Source: Brachionus plicatilis
Lineage: Eukaryota > Rotifera > Eurotatoria > Ploima > Brachionidae
Direction of reading: 5' to 3'
Length of the DNA: 64,000 nucleotides
Assembly: GCA_010279815.1 (NCBI GenBank)
Contig: QEOQ01000214.1
Location: 62,001 to 126,000 of the forward strand
Shown here: in pieces, positions 1 to 9,405 of the stretch
Position numbering within the stretch: the first letter of the stretch is position 1
How the letters are laid out: every line of letters begins with the position of its first letter
Made by a program: the position numbers and the translations under genes
Notes under the pieces: model-generated
Database searches by the model: none
What the model saw: the letters and a program-made list of their open reading frames with translations, nothing else
What the model was told of the DNA's origin: nothing

Positions 1-676
1 TAATTATGACTATTTGAAATAAAGAGTGTACCATTTATGGGGTAATCAATCAAATTGTTTAGATTCTCAAAATAAATGTCTGCAAATTCATCTGTTTTTA
101 AATTTTTTTTAAAGAAAAATTTTACAATTTGAAAATATCTGAACACAGAGCATATTTTATTTTATTTTTTAAACATGAAGCATTATTTATCGAAATTCAA
201 ATTCTGTTTAAATCTTCAGGTCCTATATAAAGTCCTACTAAGAGTCTTATTTAGATTGTTTTTGGTAACAAAAACTAATTATTAAGCGAAGAATATCATA
301 TAACTGCAGGTGTTCCTCAAGGCTCAGTGATTAGTCCTCTTTTATTTAGTATATACATAAATGACATCCCAAAAAGAAACAAAACAAATAATGAATACTC
401 TCTGCTTTTCGCAGATGATCTAGTTACATTCTTCATTTATAACAAAAAGCGGAACCTAGAAAATAAGATAAATAAATACAAAACGAACTAGAACAATGGC
501 TTATTAAATGGAAAATGAAGATATCAGTTGTAAAGTCGTGTTCAATAGTCTTTTCTAGGTACAAAAAAGAGAGTGATAATCTTAACTTAAAAATTTATGG
601 AAATAGAATAGTGAGCCAAAAAGAAATCAAGTTTCTTAGTATTAAATTTGATTGTGAGTAAAACTTTTGTTAGCGG

Positions 677-1008
677 CTTATCACAGTAATGAGAAGCTGG
701 AATGCTACACAGTCTCTCTGGAGAAAATAATAATTAAAAGTCCTTAGTTTAAGTGTTAGTAACTTAATTGTTGCTAGTAGTTGTTACTTCATTAATAAAA
801 TAAAATAGAATAAAATACGAAATGTTGCTAAGCCTAATTTATAACTGATAAGAAATACTCTTCGTATAAATGGAACAAGACTTTTAGATAAATGTGGATG
901 TGTATTCTTAAACTTAAATTTGGCATAAGACATTAATAAATTGTTCAAACAGCATTTTTCACTCTTTTATTATGAGCACCAACAAGTCGTTGACCGCACG
1001 TCAACACT
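677..1008. mobile_element. Insertion of unknown type inside LINE-A copy 1
   Basis: Compared with LINE-A copy 5 (51035-51065), about 330 bp is extra here. The coding continuity between KFD and NILVDEIKERC is broken, and ACTTT occurs on both sides of the extra sequence, which could be a short target duplication. The insert has no clear inverted ends and no coding potential that I recognise. Its last bases supply an accidental ATG at 972, so an ORF starting there is chimeric. The boundaries are approximate. Confidence 0.4.
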
Positions 1009-1602
1009 TTAATATACTGGTAGACGAAATTAAAGAACGCTGCAACAAAAGACTAAATATTATTAAGATATTGTCAAACAAAAAATGGGGTCTCAATCAA
1101 AACACACTAGGAAATTTATATAAATCTTTAGTCGGATCAATCTTAGACTATTCTTTTCCTTGCTTAAATTCATTTTCAGAAAATAATATCAAAAAACTGC
1201 AAGCAATTCAGAATACAGCAGTCAGGTCTATTCTTAAGTTAAAATATGATACTCCTTCCAACATCGTGCATCATGAGGCTTTTAATAAACTAAAATTACT
1301 AACAGTCTCGAATCGGCTTTTTTAGTTGAGTCAGAGATATGCTGGGACAGGACTCAATCATTCTATTCCATTGGTTTTAAGACTAGTGGAATACAAAGGA
1401 GGTTTCGAATCAAGATATATTGAACATCCACTCCATTGTGTAATTGCTACCTTGCTAATTCTTTTTTTCCTGAAACTTGAACTATGTAAACAAGTGCCAT
1501 ATGTAACAATTTATTCAAATTTATGTCTTCTTAACTTCTATTTTTTTTAGCTTATTAACTTTATTTTGATTTTTTATTATTATTTTTATTTTTTTGATTT
1601 TA

Positions 1603-1650
1603 TTCTGAAGGAGCTTAAGCTCGGTACAGTTATAAAATAAATAAAAAAGA
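1603..1650 (+). repeat. LINE-A 3' terminal hairpin and tail
   Basis: The string CTGAAGGAGCTTAAGCTCGG contains the palindrome GAGCTTAAGCTC (1611-1622) and is followed by an A/T tail of TAAATAAA type. The same module ends LINE-A copies at 5286-5315, 51695-51740 and, on the minus strand, at 12105-12130 and 12265-12295. In many LINEs the RNA 3' end is the recognition site for the element's own reverse transcriptase, so this is the likely template-recognition hairpin. Confidence 0.75.
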
Positions 1651-1778
1651 AATATTAAAAATTTTCATTTAAGTAAAGTAAAAATAAATTCGTAATTACT
1701 TAAAAAGGAGTTTTAGAAAAGTTTAAATGTAAAAACCAAGGATAATTTTTTGCAAACCCCTTTTAAATAATTGCGAGT
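1651..1778. other. AT-rich spacer, no feature seen
   Basis: Between the LINE-A tail and the inverted repeat there is only low-complexity A/T sequence. Confidence 0.6.
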
Positions 1779-1901
1779 TTATTATTACTTCTCTTGAATG
1801 AAAATTTTTGAAATTTTTTGATTTTGAAATTTTTTTTTTTCTCTCAAAAATGTAAAAATTTAAATATAAAAAAAATTTTCATTCAAGAGAAGTAATAATA
1901 A
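1779..1901. repeat. 31-bp perfect inverted repeat beside the gap
   Basis: The left arm (1779-1809) starts TTATTATTACTTCTCTTGAA and its exact reverse complement occupies 1871-1901, with a loop of about 60 bp. The right arm ends at the first N of the assembly gap. This could be the end of a foldback element, or an assembly artefact in which a read hairpins back on itself at an unresolved repeat. Confidence 0.8.
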
Positions 1902-2271
1902 NNNNNNNNNNNNNNNNNNNNNNNNNNNNNNNNNNNNNNNNNNNNNNNNNNNNNNNNNNNNNNNNNNNNNNNNNNNNNNNNNNNNNNNNNNNNNNNNNNN
2001 NNNNNNNNNNNNNNNNNNNNNNNNNNNNNNNNNNNNNNNNNNNNNNNNNNNNNNNNNNNNNNNNNNNNNNNNNNNNNNNNNNNNNNNNNNNNNNNNNNNN
2101 NNNNNNNNNNNNNNNNNNNNNNNNNNNNNNNNNNNNNNNNNNNNNNNNNNNNNNNNNNNNNNNNNNNNNNNNNNNNNNNNNNNNNNNNNNNNNNNNNNNN
2201 NNNNNNNNNNNNNNNNNNNNNNNNNNNNNNNNNNNNNNNNNNNNNNNNNNNNNNNNNNNNNNNNNNNNNNN
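1902..2271. other. Assembly gap (run of N)
   Basis: 370 undetermined bases. Translations that cross this stretch are meaningless. Any downstream exon of the minus-strand gene ending at 2574 could be hidden here. Confidence 0.99.
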
Positions 2272-2573
2272 AGAAAAGAAAAAACAAAACACAACGAGAT
2301 CGAGAACAAAACAATCCGTCACACAATCATCCAAAAAAGTAACTACCCTTAACTTTATAACCTCCTTAAATTTCCTCAAATAATAATAATTTTTTTTCCT
2401 AAAATTTCATTAAAGAATCTTTAATTTTTCAATGATTTTATAATGATTCCTTCAAGATTTTTCATTACTTTTGGATTGACTGGGCTTTTTGCTTAAGAAT
2501 GTCCATGTAAGCAATATAAGATAAAGTTATAAAATATGTAATTGTAAACTTTAATAAAATATGCTCTTTTTTT
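2272..2573. other. AT-rich 3' flank of the secreted-protein gene
   Basis: No gene is recognised. On the minus strand a short open stretch near 2379-2280 (EVIKLRVVTFLDDCVTDCF) runs into the gap and could be an exon fragment, but nothing independent supports that. Confidence 0.4.
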
Positions 2574-3645
2574 TTAAATCTTAAATATTTTACATTGTTG
2601 GATAAGCAATTCACTTGATTCAATTAATGTAGAATAATTTGAAAATTTTAAGGTGTAAAAGAAACTTCCGTATTCCAAAAACAAATGTGTTACTTGCAGA
2701 TCGCATTCATAATAATTCAATAATATTGGATTAAATAAGACTCTGCCATTTATTGAGTGAAAATGGTTTGGCAAACTATTTCCATGATCTGTAAAAATAT
2801 AATCTTTGTACCTGCTTTTTAAAGTTGGATCAACATAAAACATTTTCGGAGGATTAATTATAGCTACGAACCAATTTTTTGAAACTCTAAAATTATTTCT
2901 TAATAAGAATTTATTATAGCCTGCAAAAACTTTATCAATTAAAAAGGATTTGTGTGTTTTTACATCTTTCCAATCAACAAATGAGCCTGGATAAACTGTT
3001 AAATTTACTGACTTAATTTCAATCATTAAATTGGTGACATTAGACATCGAATGGAATTCAAAGCCCAATAGATTACCATCCGCTTGAAACAGACTACTAA
3101 AAAGGTACACGTTTGCGTTGCCTGCTAATTGATATAACACAATATGTGATTTCAAATTTGGTATTTCATTTATTCTGTTATTTATTGGTATTCCTTCATA
3201 AAAATAAATAAATATTAAATTATCAAAAAGTGTTTATTTTTTTACCATTTTTAATCAAAAAAGTTTCACTGTATCCATTGTTAATAAGAAAATCAATGGC
3301 TATCGGTAAAAATTCAGTTTTAACACGAACTGAACAAATAAGTTTAATTTTTGAATTGTCTAGATTGCAGTCTGAACTAGCTTCAAAATCTTAATTAGTC
3401 CAAATTAAAAATTTTAATGAACATAAAATGACTAAAATATACATTGTTGACTAATCTGCCTTTTGACAACCGATCTAGATAGTGCTGATGCTTGGTTGTT
3501 GGTCATTGCTTTTGCAAAATGACTCAAATTTGTGTCGATATATTTGCTGACTTTAAGGATGTTTAGATAAAAATCTGCATCAACAATGCATCTAACTGCT
3601 AATGATTTTTTCACATTCTGATCGATATCAACCAAATTTTTGAGT
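2574..3645 (-). CDS. Secreted repeat protein, exons 3-5 (C-terminal module)
   Basis: This is the 3' part of the five-exon gene starting at 10213. Exon 3 is 3645-3443, exon 4 is 3389-3246 and exon 5 is 3193-2574, separated by tiny introns of 53 and 52 bp with GT and AG ends. Phases agree at each junction (2/1, 1/2, 1/2). Exon 4 reads DFEASSDCNLDNSKIKLIC. Exon 5 carries the third module (GFEFHSMSNVTNLMIEIKS and SKNWFVAIINPPKMFYVD), matching the FEV/IEV strand and the closing SYLI/CVAL strand of modules 1 and 2. No C-terminal membrane helix or GPI-type tail is visible before the stop at 2574-2576. One alternative is that CAACAAT|GTAAAA near the end of exon 5 is a donor, since exon 3 ends in the same CAACAAT|GT context. 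Coding would then continue towards the gap. Confidence 0.65.
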
Positions 3646-3699
3646 CTAAATAAAAAACAATTAAAAAAAAAACAAATTGTTTAAATTCTGTGTAACAAA

Positions 3700-3738
3700 T
3701 TATTATTATTATTATTATCATTATTATTATTATTATTT
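3700..3738. repeat. (TTA)n microsatellite
   Basis: About twelve TTA/ATT units interrupted once by TCA. A simple repeat in the intron. Confidence 0.9.
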
Positions 3739-4602
3739 TGAGATAAATGGTTCCCCACAAATTAAAAACTTTTTACCACAAATACAATTTATTGTGCCGA
3801 ATTCAAAAAAAAAAAACAATTTTTACATATTTAGCCAAATAACTTGTTAACACAGATTTTTTGTGGAAAAAAAAAATTTAATAAATTTGTAATTCTTGTA
3901 ATTTATTCAAATAGTGTTCATAAAATAGTTTAATTAAATATTAAATTAATAAAATTATTAAAATTAGAATATTTAATTATATTTGTATTTAAATAAGGTA
4001 AAATGGTGTCTCAGAAAATTTTTGTCTTAACGTCTCTTCGCACTTGACGCTCTGGAAGATAAAAATCGTTTTTTTGGGGTTTTCTTTATTTTTGTAAAAA
4101 AGGAAAAGACTGATAGCATTTTCGAAATTTTATATTTGGAGCATTTTTTGCAGGAAATAAAAATAAATTTAATAACCTTTCTATCATAAAATAAAAATTC
4201 CACCATCTAATATAGGATCAAACTTTGAGTGGTCTTAAAATATGAAAGAATTAAGAAGTCTACAAAATTTTACATATATACTTATTCAGCCAATTGAGTT
4301 CTATAAGAATAAGCCAAAAAATTTATGGATTAAAATGTCGCGTATAATAATTTTAATTAACAATAATATGTATTTAAAAAACTAAAATACTGATTTATGA
4401 ACAAAATAAAAAAATTTTAGTTTTTTTTTGTAATTCATGCCAATTAAATTTAAATTTATCACTATTTTAATTTATTAATACATAATTGATTTAAATGAAA
4501 CTCTTATACCATCAAAAAAAAAACTTAATTAATTATTAATCAATCCCATAATGTTTAATGAATTATTCCAAATTGCCACTTTGAAATTTATTTTAACTTT
4601 GT

Positions 4603-5165
4603 TGCAGAGTTATTTAAAAGTCACGAGTCACAAGTCAAGTGCAAGTCGGGACTTTGACTAGTTACAAAAATTTTTAAAAAAATAAGTCAGAATTTTTACT
4701 TATTTTAAGAATAGAATTAAAATATTAAAAAAATTATAAGTATTGAATTTTTTTATCCAGGAAAAAATAAAATTATTTGTTTAAATTTCTTTTTCAATGT
4801 AAATATTGAAACATGATTTTTTGAAAAATTCACATAATTGTGATATTCTTTTTAACTGAATTTATTGATAAAAAACAAAAAAATTTTCACTTAAAAAAAT
4901 TTTAGAAATAAATTAACCAAGATAAAATATATTAAAAAATATATAAAAAATTAAAAAATATAAAAAATCAAAATATAAAAAAATTTATGACTTTAAATTT
5001 TCATTTTTTGAAACAAGTCAAAGCCCTGACTTGTTATTTTTAAAAAATATATTTTCAAGTCCAAGTCATACTTTGACTTGTTTTTGACTTGTTAAGACTT
5101 TTTTTCCTGACTTTAATACAAGTCTGCTTTCTTGTTTTGTATATCAAATTAACACTTTTGATTTT
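4603..5165. repeat. Inverted-repeat element with AAGTC-rich ends
   Basis: The left end reads GCAGAGTTATTTAAAAGTCA then CAAGTCAAG and GACTTTGACTAGTTAC. The right part (5010-5160) holds the inverse signals, AACAAGTCAAAGCCCTGACT and several GACTTG repeats. Similar ends occur at 51880-51914 and 62568-62612. It is probably a nonautonomous DNA element family, but the right boundary is unclear because it runs into a LINE-A tail. Confidence 0.5.
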
Positions 5166-5184
5166 ACCTTTATATAAACCAATG

Positions 5185-5335
5185 CAGCCTCATCAGGTTT
5201 TGAATCAAGATATGTCGAATACCCGACTCCATTGTGTAATTGCTATTTTACTATTTCTTCTTATTTTCCTGAACTGTTCTGTTATCTGAAGGAGCTTTAG
5301 CTCGGCACAGATAAAACAAATAAATAAGTAATAAT
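5185..5335 (+). mobile_element. 5'-truncated LINE-A tail (copy 2)
   Basis: It matches the last coding codons of LINE-A (GFESRYVEYPTPLCN) followed directly by the 3' UTR hairpin GAGCTTTAGCTC (5292-5303) and an AAATAAATAAG tail. About 150 bp remain, as expected from abortive target-primed reverse transcription. It has lost the roughly 170-bp A/T-rich UTR segment present in copy 5. Confidence 0.85.
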
Positions 5336-5460
5336 ATCACTAGTTTGATACAGATAAACAAATAAAAAATTAAACTCTAAAATAACTCTGTAATTAAATA
5401 AAAAAATGTCTGTGATTGAAGAAGTACTGCAATTAAAAAGTATAAATATCTTATACTTAC

Positions 5461-6001
5461 ACTTTATCAGAAAATGGAATCCATTCTGATTGAATCAAAG
5501 CAACACAATATGTTTTCTGCTTTAGTGAGATCAAAGAATCTTTTTTTACATAAACTCTTCCAATTTCCAATTTATTGAGTCCTTCTTTTAGTTTAAATTT
5601 TCCTAGGTATCGAGCTTGATAATTTGGTAGAACTTTATTTGCATTTATTTGTTTGCTGCATGAGTTTGAGTTACACGACATAAATGAGAATATTTCGAGT
5701 TCTATAGATCCGGGTCTAATTGCCACAACTTCAATAGATTCCATAAAGGTATCAATTCTGAATTCAGTATTCAGAAGCAAAACTTTTTCTAATGAATTGA
5801 ACACTTCATTGGTTTTATTTGATAGTTCAACACCGATAAATGATACTATTTTTGATGTCTCATATAGCCTAAGTATTCTGTAAGTGTCATCACTATAGCT
5901 GGTAAAAAGATCACTGTTTTTTTGTCTTGATGTTACTTTCGTATAGCATGTTGGTGTTGTGTTTAGAAATACATTGTAGCATACACTTACCTTTGAGTCA
6001 T
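5461..6001 (-). CDS. Secreted repeat protein, exon 2 (module 2)
   Basis: 541-bp exon. Its acceptor AAATTTAAG lies at 6010-6002 and its donor GTAAGT at 5460-5455. The first two bases complete a codon begun by exon 1 (T+AT gives Tyr), and the exon ends in phase 2, matching exon 3. The product continues with Tyr-DSKVSVCYNVFLNTTPTCYT, then module 2: IEVVAIRPGSIELEIFSF, a C-x4-C pair (SCNSNSC), GKFKLKEGLNKLEIG and SLKQKTYCVALIQ. The FKLKEGLNKLEI segment parallels WNLKLKSGLNRIWL in exon 1, which is the clearest sign of an internal repeat. N-glycosylation sequons (NTT, NKT) suit an extracellular protein. The ORF also extends upstream of any local ATG, so it is not a separate gene. Confidence 0.7.
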
Positions 6002-6559
6002 CTTAAATTTATAAATAAAGTAAATTTTTTAAAATTTTATTTAAAAATTGAGCACATCTTGAAAAAAAATGATAATAAAATTAATTTTAGGCAGGGAGAG
6101 AAACCGTCAATTAATTTAGAGAAATATCAATAAGTTTTTTTGTCTATTATATTTTCGTCAATACTAACTTGTAAATTATATTAAATATTTGTAACTTAAA
6201 TTAAATAATTGTAAATTAAATTAAATTATTATCAATAAAATTTATTTATTTTATATTAAAGCTGTAATTAAGGATTTTGTCTTTTTTAAAAAAATATTTG
6301 TCAATATATAAAAATAAATGCAAATTAACTATTTAATAATTGTCAATAATATCTGTACTATAAGTAAATATCTCATTGCTGTCTTTATTGATCGAAGAAA
6401 AATAAAAGCTAATATACGAAAAAAAAAAGGATATTCCAAATCTTGAATATGAATGAACACAATCATCTAGTTCAGCTCATGTCCGAAATCCTAAATATTG
6501 TAAGTTTTAAACTTTATTTTAAATTTCTCTTAATTTCACATTTAAGTCGAAATATTGGC

Positions 6560-6860
6560 AACCTATTCTACCGTAAACCCTTGCGCATAGGCGCAGCAGT
6601 TAATACCAGGCCCTACAACTACCGCAATGCGGCTAATCCCAGTCATTTCATGTAAAAAAAAATTAAAATTGAATTAAAAAGATTTTTCGCGCCTAAGACA
6701 GGATCCGGGATTTACCATGTGGTAAACCCAGGAATTTGTCGCTTTACCGCACCAAAAACTGATTCATAACCGCGAAAAAAAAAATTAAAATAAGCATTTA
6801 AATGCCGGTATAGGTCGATTTTAATTTAAAAGTTTCGAAACAACCGCTTGCGGTAAAATT
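6560..6860. repeat. GC-richer block with ACCGC/GCGGT palindromes
   Basis: A local island that is much less AT-rich than its surroundings. It contains ACCGCAATGCGG, ACCGCTTGCGGT and a near-palindrome at 6708-6730 (GGGATTTACCA then TGGTAAACCC). Repeated TACCGTAAACC/GCGGTAAA words in both orientations suggest a nonautonomous DNA element. No ORF is convincing here. Confidence 0.45.
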
Positions 6861-6867
6861 AAGTTTT

Positions 6868-7016
6868 TAAGGAAAAAAAAAACATTTTTTAAAAAAAGAA
6901 AAAAATTTAAAAAAGTTGGTTTTGCAATTTTTCCTTTTTCTTTTTTTCTACGCTTTTTTATTGAACCAATTTTTAATCAATTTTTTTCTTTTTTTAAAAA
7001 ATGTTTTTTTTTTAAT
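6868..7016. repeat. A/T-rich foldback repeat
   Basis: The left arm (AAAAACATTTTTTAAAAAAAG and on, ending AAGTTGGTTTTGCAA) is inverted on the right (TTGAACCAATTTTTAATCAA to AAAAAATGTTTTTTTTTT). The arms are about 50 bp and imperfect. Low complexity limits confidence. Confidence 0.45.
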
Positions 7017-7178
7017 TGACATTTTTATATATTAATTGACAAAATATCATTTTGCCTTAATTTTATTATTATTTAATAAAATTTATTCTAATTTTTATAC
7101 AATAAACAAAAATGTTTTCTTTTTTATGTTCTCTTATTAATTGCCCATGTGACTTAAAGAATTAATAAACAAATATTG

Positions 7179-7370
7179 TGATTTTTGAGGCGGCATTATT
7201 TCTTAGAAAAATTTAAAATTGACTTGAAAATTATGGTAAATATTTTAAAAATTAAATTTTTATTAAATTTAAAATTTAATTAATTAATTAATATAAATTT
7301 TTAAAATATTTAACATATTTTTCAAGTCAATTTTAAATTTTTCTAAGAAATAATGCCGCCTCAAAAATCA
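7179..7370. mobile_element. Near-perfect palindromic MITE
   Basis: 192 bp that fold on themselves. The first 52 bp (TGATTTTTGAGGCGGCATTA onward) are the exact reverse complement of the last 52, and pairing continues with few mismatches to a short A/T loop near 7262-7288. No ORF. I could not read a convincing target duplication. Confidence 0.75.
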
Positions 7371-7724
7371 AATTTTAGTATGTTTTTTTAATCGAATAAT
7401 AAAAATATTCATTTCTAATTTTTTTCTGTTTATTTTGTGATCCTGCACCAAATGCATAATACAAAAAAATAATTTTTATTTTTATGACAGAAACTCTTTT
7501 GTTAATGTTGCTCACTATTTAAGTAAAATAGAAATCTTTTTTTAATAAATAGAAATATTTTTTTTTAAATAGAAATAATCTTTTTTTAACAAATTTATGC
7601 AACAAATAAACAAAAAAATTCTTTTCTAAAAAATTTTTTTTTGCAAGCAAACATTTTTTTTTCTTTATATACAAATTAATTGTTTGATAAATAAACTTAC
7701 TTTGACTTTAAATAAATTTAAATT

Positions 7725-8195
7725 TTGAATAAACAAAAATATATTTTGACAATGTTTGATGATGATTCGCAATCTACCATCCAATCCAACTCAGATAATT
7801 GGATAACGTTAGAAGAAAATATATCAAAGGTTGAGATAGACGAATTTATACGTACGCAAATGCCGAATTCAACTTCTTATCAAACTAATCGCGTAACCTA
7901 TTGCACTTTTTGTGACGATATTTTACAGCGACACAAGAATAAAGAGAAATTGAGGAAATGCAAAGAACTCAAATGTCCTGTGAAATAAAAAGTACTTTTT
8001 CGCGTGCTTAATGGTCAAATTAAATATTCGGTCAGTGTAAATCCATATTTTTTGGAATACGGTATTTGCAAACATTTTATCTCACTTTGCAAGCTTTTGA
8101 ATCTTCAATTTGACGAAAATGATCGAGAATTTGTTCAAGTAAAAAAGAGAGGTATACCACCTAAATCTAATAATGGGGCATTGAATAAGAATTAA
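7725..8195 (+). pseudogene. MULE-type transposase remnant, FLYWCH-like end joined to SWIM-like end
   Basis: Two ORF pieces separated by one in-frame stop (7986-7988). The first (to 7985) has an acidic N-terminus (DDDSQSTIQSNSDNW) and a cysteine cluster: RVTYCTFCDDILQRHKNKEK and RKCKELKCPVK. This is laid out like the zinc-binding FLYWCH/WRKY-GCM1 end of Mutator-like transposases. The second piece reads VNPYFLEYGICKHFISLCKL, which fits the C-terminal half (G-x-CKH) of a SWIM zinc finger, the usual MULE C-terminus. The first Cys pair of the SWIM motif is absent. The central DDE catalytic domain that should lie between is missing, so this is an internally deleted, non-functional copy. It lies antisense in intron 1 of the secreted-protein gene. 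Confidence 0.5.
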
Positions 8196-8489
8196 TGTAA
8201 AATTATAAATATAAAAAAAATCTATTTAAATTAGAATTATTTTTATTTAACTTACGAAAAATTCAATTTAGAAAAAAATTAAACTATTTAATTTTAAATT
8301 AATTTCTTTATATAAAAAAACTATTTGTATAATAAAAAATAAATGTATTTAATTTGTTATATTTTTTATGTAAAAAACTTATTTAACTATTTAGAAAAAA
8401 ATAAAATCTTTTTAATAAAAAATTTTAGCTATTTAAGTTAAATGTTATTTCATTAAATTAAAAAACTTTACTTTAAACGTGATCCAAGA

Positions 8490-8580
8490 CTCGAAATACA
8501 ACTTTGACGCATGCGTTGTAAGTAAAGAATGTTTTAACATGGACGAGATGGTATTTATTGTCAAAGTTTTGTTTCAAGTT
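8490..8580. repeat. Short inverted repeat with a GCATGC palindrome
   Basis: TCGAAATACAACTTTGAC (8491-8508) is inverted as GTCAAAGTTTTGTTTCAAG (8560-8578). The left arm is followed by the palindrome ACGCATGCGT. Small MITE-like structure. Confidence 0.4.
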
Positions 8581-9204
8581 GTGAGGCTGCAACATTGAAC
8601 AAGTGAATACGGTAAAATTTTTGCAAAAAGTAGTAGAAATAAATTAAAATATTAAATAAAATAGAAAATTACTATTTTTTTACTTTAACTAAGATTAACA
8701 AAAAATATAAAATTTTTTTGCACTTTTTAGTTTTTAAAGAAAAATTATAAAATTCACCCAAAATTTCGTCCAATTGCTTAAAATCTATTTATCTTAGAAG
8801 CAATTTATACAGTACCGGAAATTAACTTGTCACATCACATTATCTGAAATCAAATAATTTTATCTGATATCAGTTAAGATAGTTTGATTTCTGTTAAAAA
8901 TTTTTAAAAAAATTAGAAAAATGTTAATTTAAAGAACTAAAAATTTCATTTTAAATAAGAAATTTTTTCTTTTTCAATAATTTAAAGTAAATATGTATAG
9001 TAACGAATACAAATTTTCAAGAATTTAAGTTTCAAATTCTGAAGTCATACCGGTGAAAAGTTTAAGACAAAGTCTGACTTAGGCAGTTAATTTTTTCAAA
9101 AACTCCATTTTTGTTACAATCCATATAAAATTTTGTTATATTTTTTTGTATCAATTAACAGTACAATGTATTATTTATATATTTATTTATTTATTATATA
9201 ATTT

Positions 9205-9330
9205 AGAGGGAATAGTTCCTCTTGGCAGCTCCGAACGGCGTAGTGCCTTCTTTTCAGCCAGCCTGTTAGGAATATTTTGTAATTAATTATTATTATTATT
9301 ATTATTATTATTAATTTCAGCCTCATAGGC
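9205..9330 (+). mobile_element. LINE 3'-end remnant with (TTA)n tail
   Basis: A GC-richer segment (GGCAGCTCCGAACGGCGTAG, CTTCTTTTCAGCC) followed by about ten TTA units. A related segment sharing CTTCTTTTCAGCC lies at 43785-43850 and also ends in an A/T tail. CR1-like LINEs typically end in short microsatellites, so both are probably 5'-truncated tails of one such family. Confidence 0.45.
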
Positions 9331-9405
9331 AATTTAAATTGAATAAAAAAAATTAAAAAAATAAAATATAATTTAATTTAATGTATTATTATAAATTACA
9401 CTTAC

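Larger units (their letters stand above)
200..1650 (+). mobile_element. Decayed Jockey-like LINE (LINE-A copy 1)
   Basis: Relic of a non-LTR retrotransposon ORF2. In the frame starting near 303 the reverse transcriptase core reads [15 protein letters not shown], followed by [11 protein letters not shown] with the catalytic FADD motif. That frame stops at 489. After a frameshift the RT continues (490-660, ending FLSIKFDCE then a stop). About 330 bp of unrelated DNA then interrupts it, and the C-terminal part resumes near 1010 (DEIKERCNKRLNIIK, LDYSFPCLNSFS) with a stop at 1323-1325 and a changed frame after it. The same C-terminal block is found at 13127-13693 (minus) and 51060-51511, which defines one family. 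The 3' UTR ends in a hairpin at 1611-1622 and a TAAATAAA-like tail rather than a plain poly(A). The QNTAVRSILKLKYDTPSN region fits Jockey/I-group elements. No functional ORF remains. Confidence 0.85.
3646..5460. other. Intron 2 of the secreted-protein gene
   Basis: The donor rc of ACTTAC (5455-5460) gives GTAAGT directly after exon 2, and the acceptor TTTTTATTTAG precedes exon 3. Within it are an ATT/TTA microsatellite, an AAGTC-rich inverted repeat and a 5'-truncated LINE-A tail, listed separately. I see nothing else. Confidence 0.65.
6002..9405. other. Intron 1 of the secreted-protein gene
   Basis: A 3.4-kb intron bounded by GTAAGT (9405-9400) and AAATTTAAG (6010-6002). Most of its length is transposon debris, listed separately. 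The rest (6010-6560, 8200-8480, 8600-9200) is A/T-rich and shows nothing I can name. Confidence 0.6.

Noticed and set aside
1860..2379. Three overlapping minus-strand ORFs of 147-166 aa
   Set aside because: They are open only because they cross the run of N; nearly all residues are undefined.
3700..3738. Regular repeat considered as a CRISPR-like array
   Set aside because: Units are 3 bp with no spacers; a simple microsatellite. No CRISPR array exists in the window.
8810..8830. TA-CAGTACCG, identical to the start of the MITE end at 56274 (inverse)
   Set aside because: Only eight bases agree and no partner end was found nearby.
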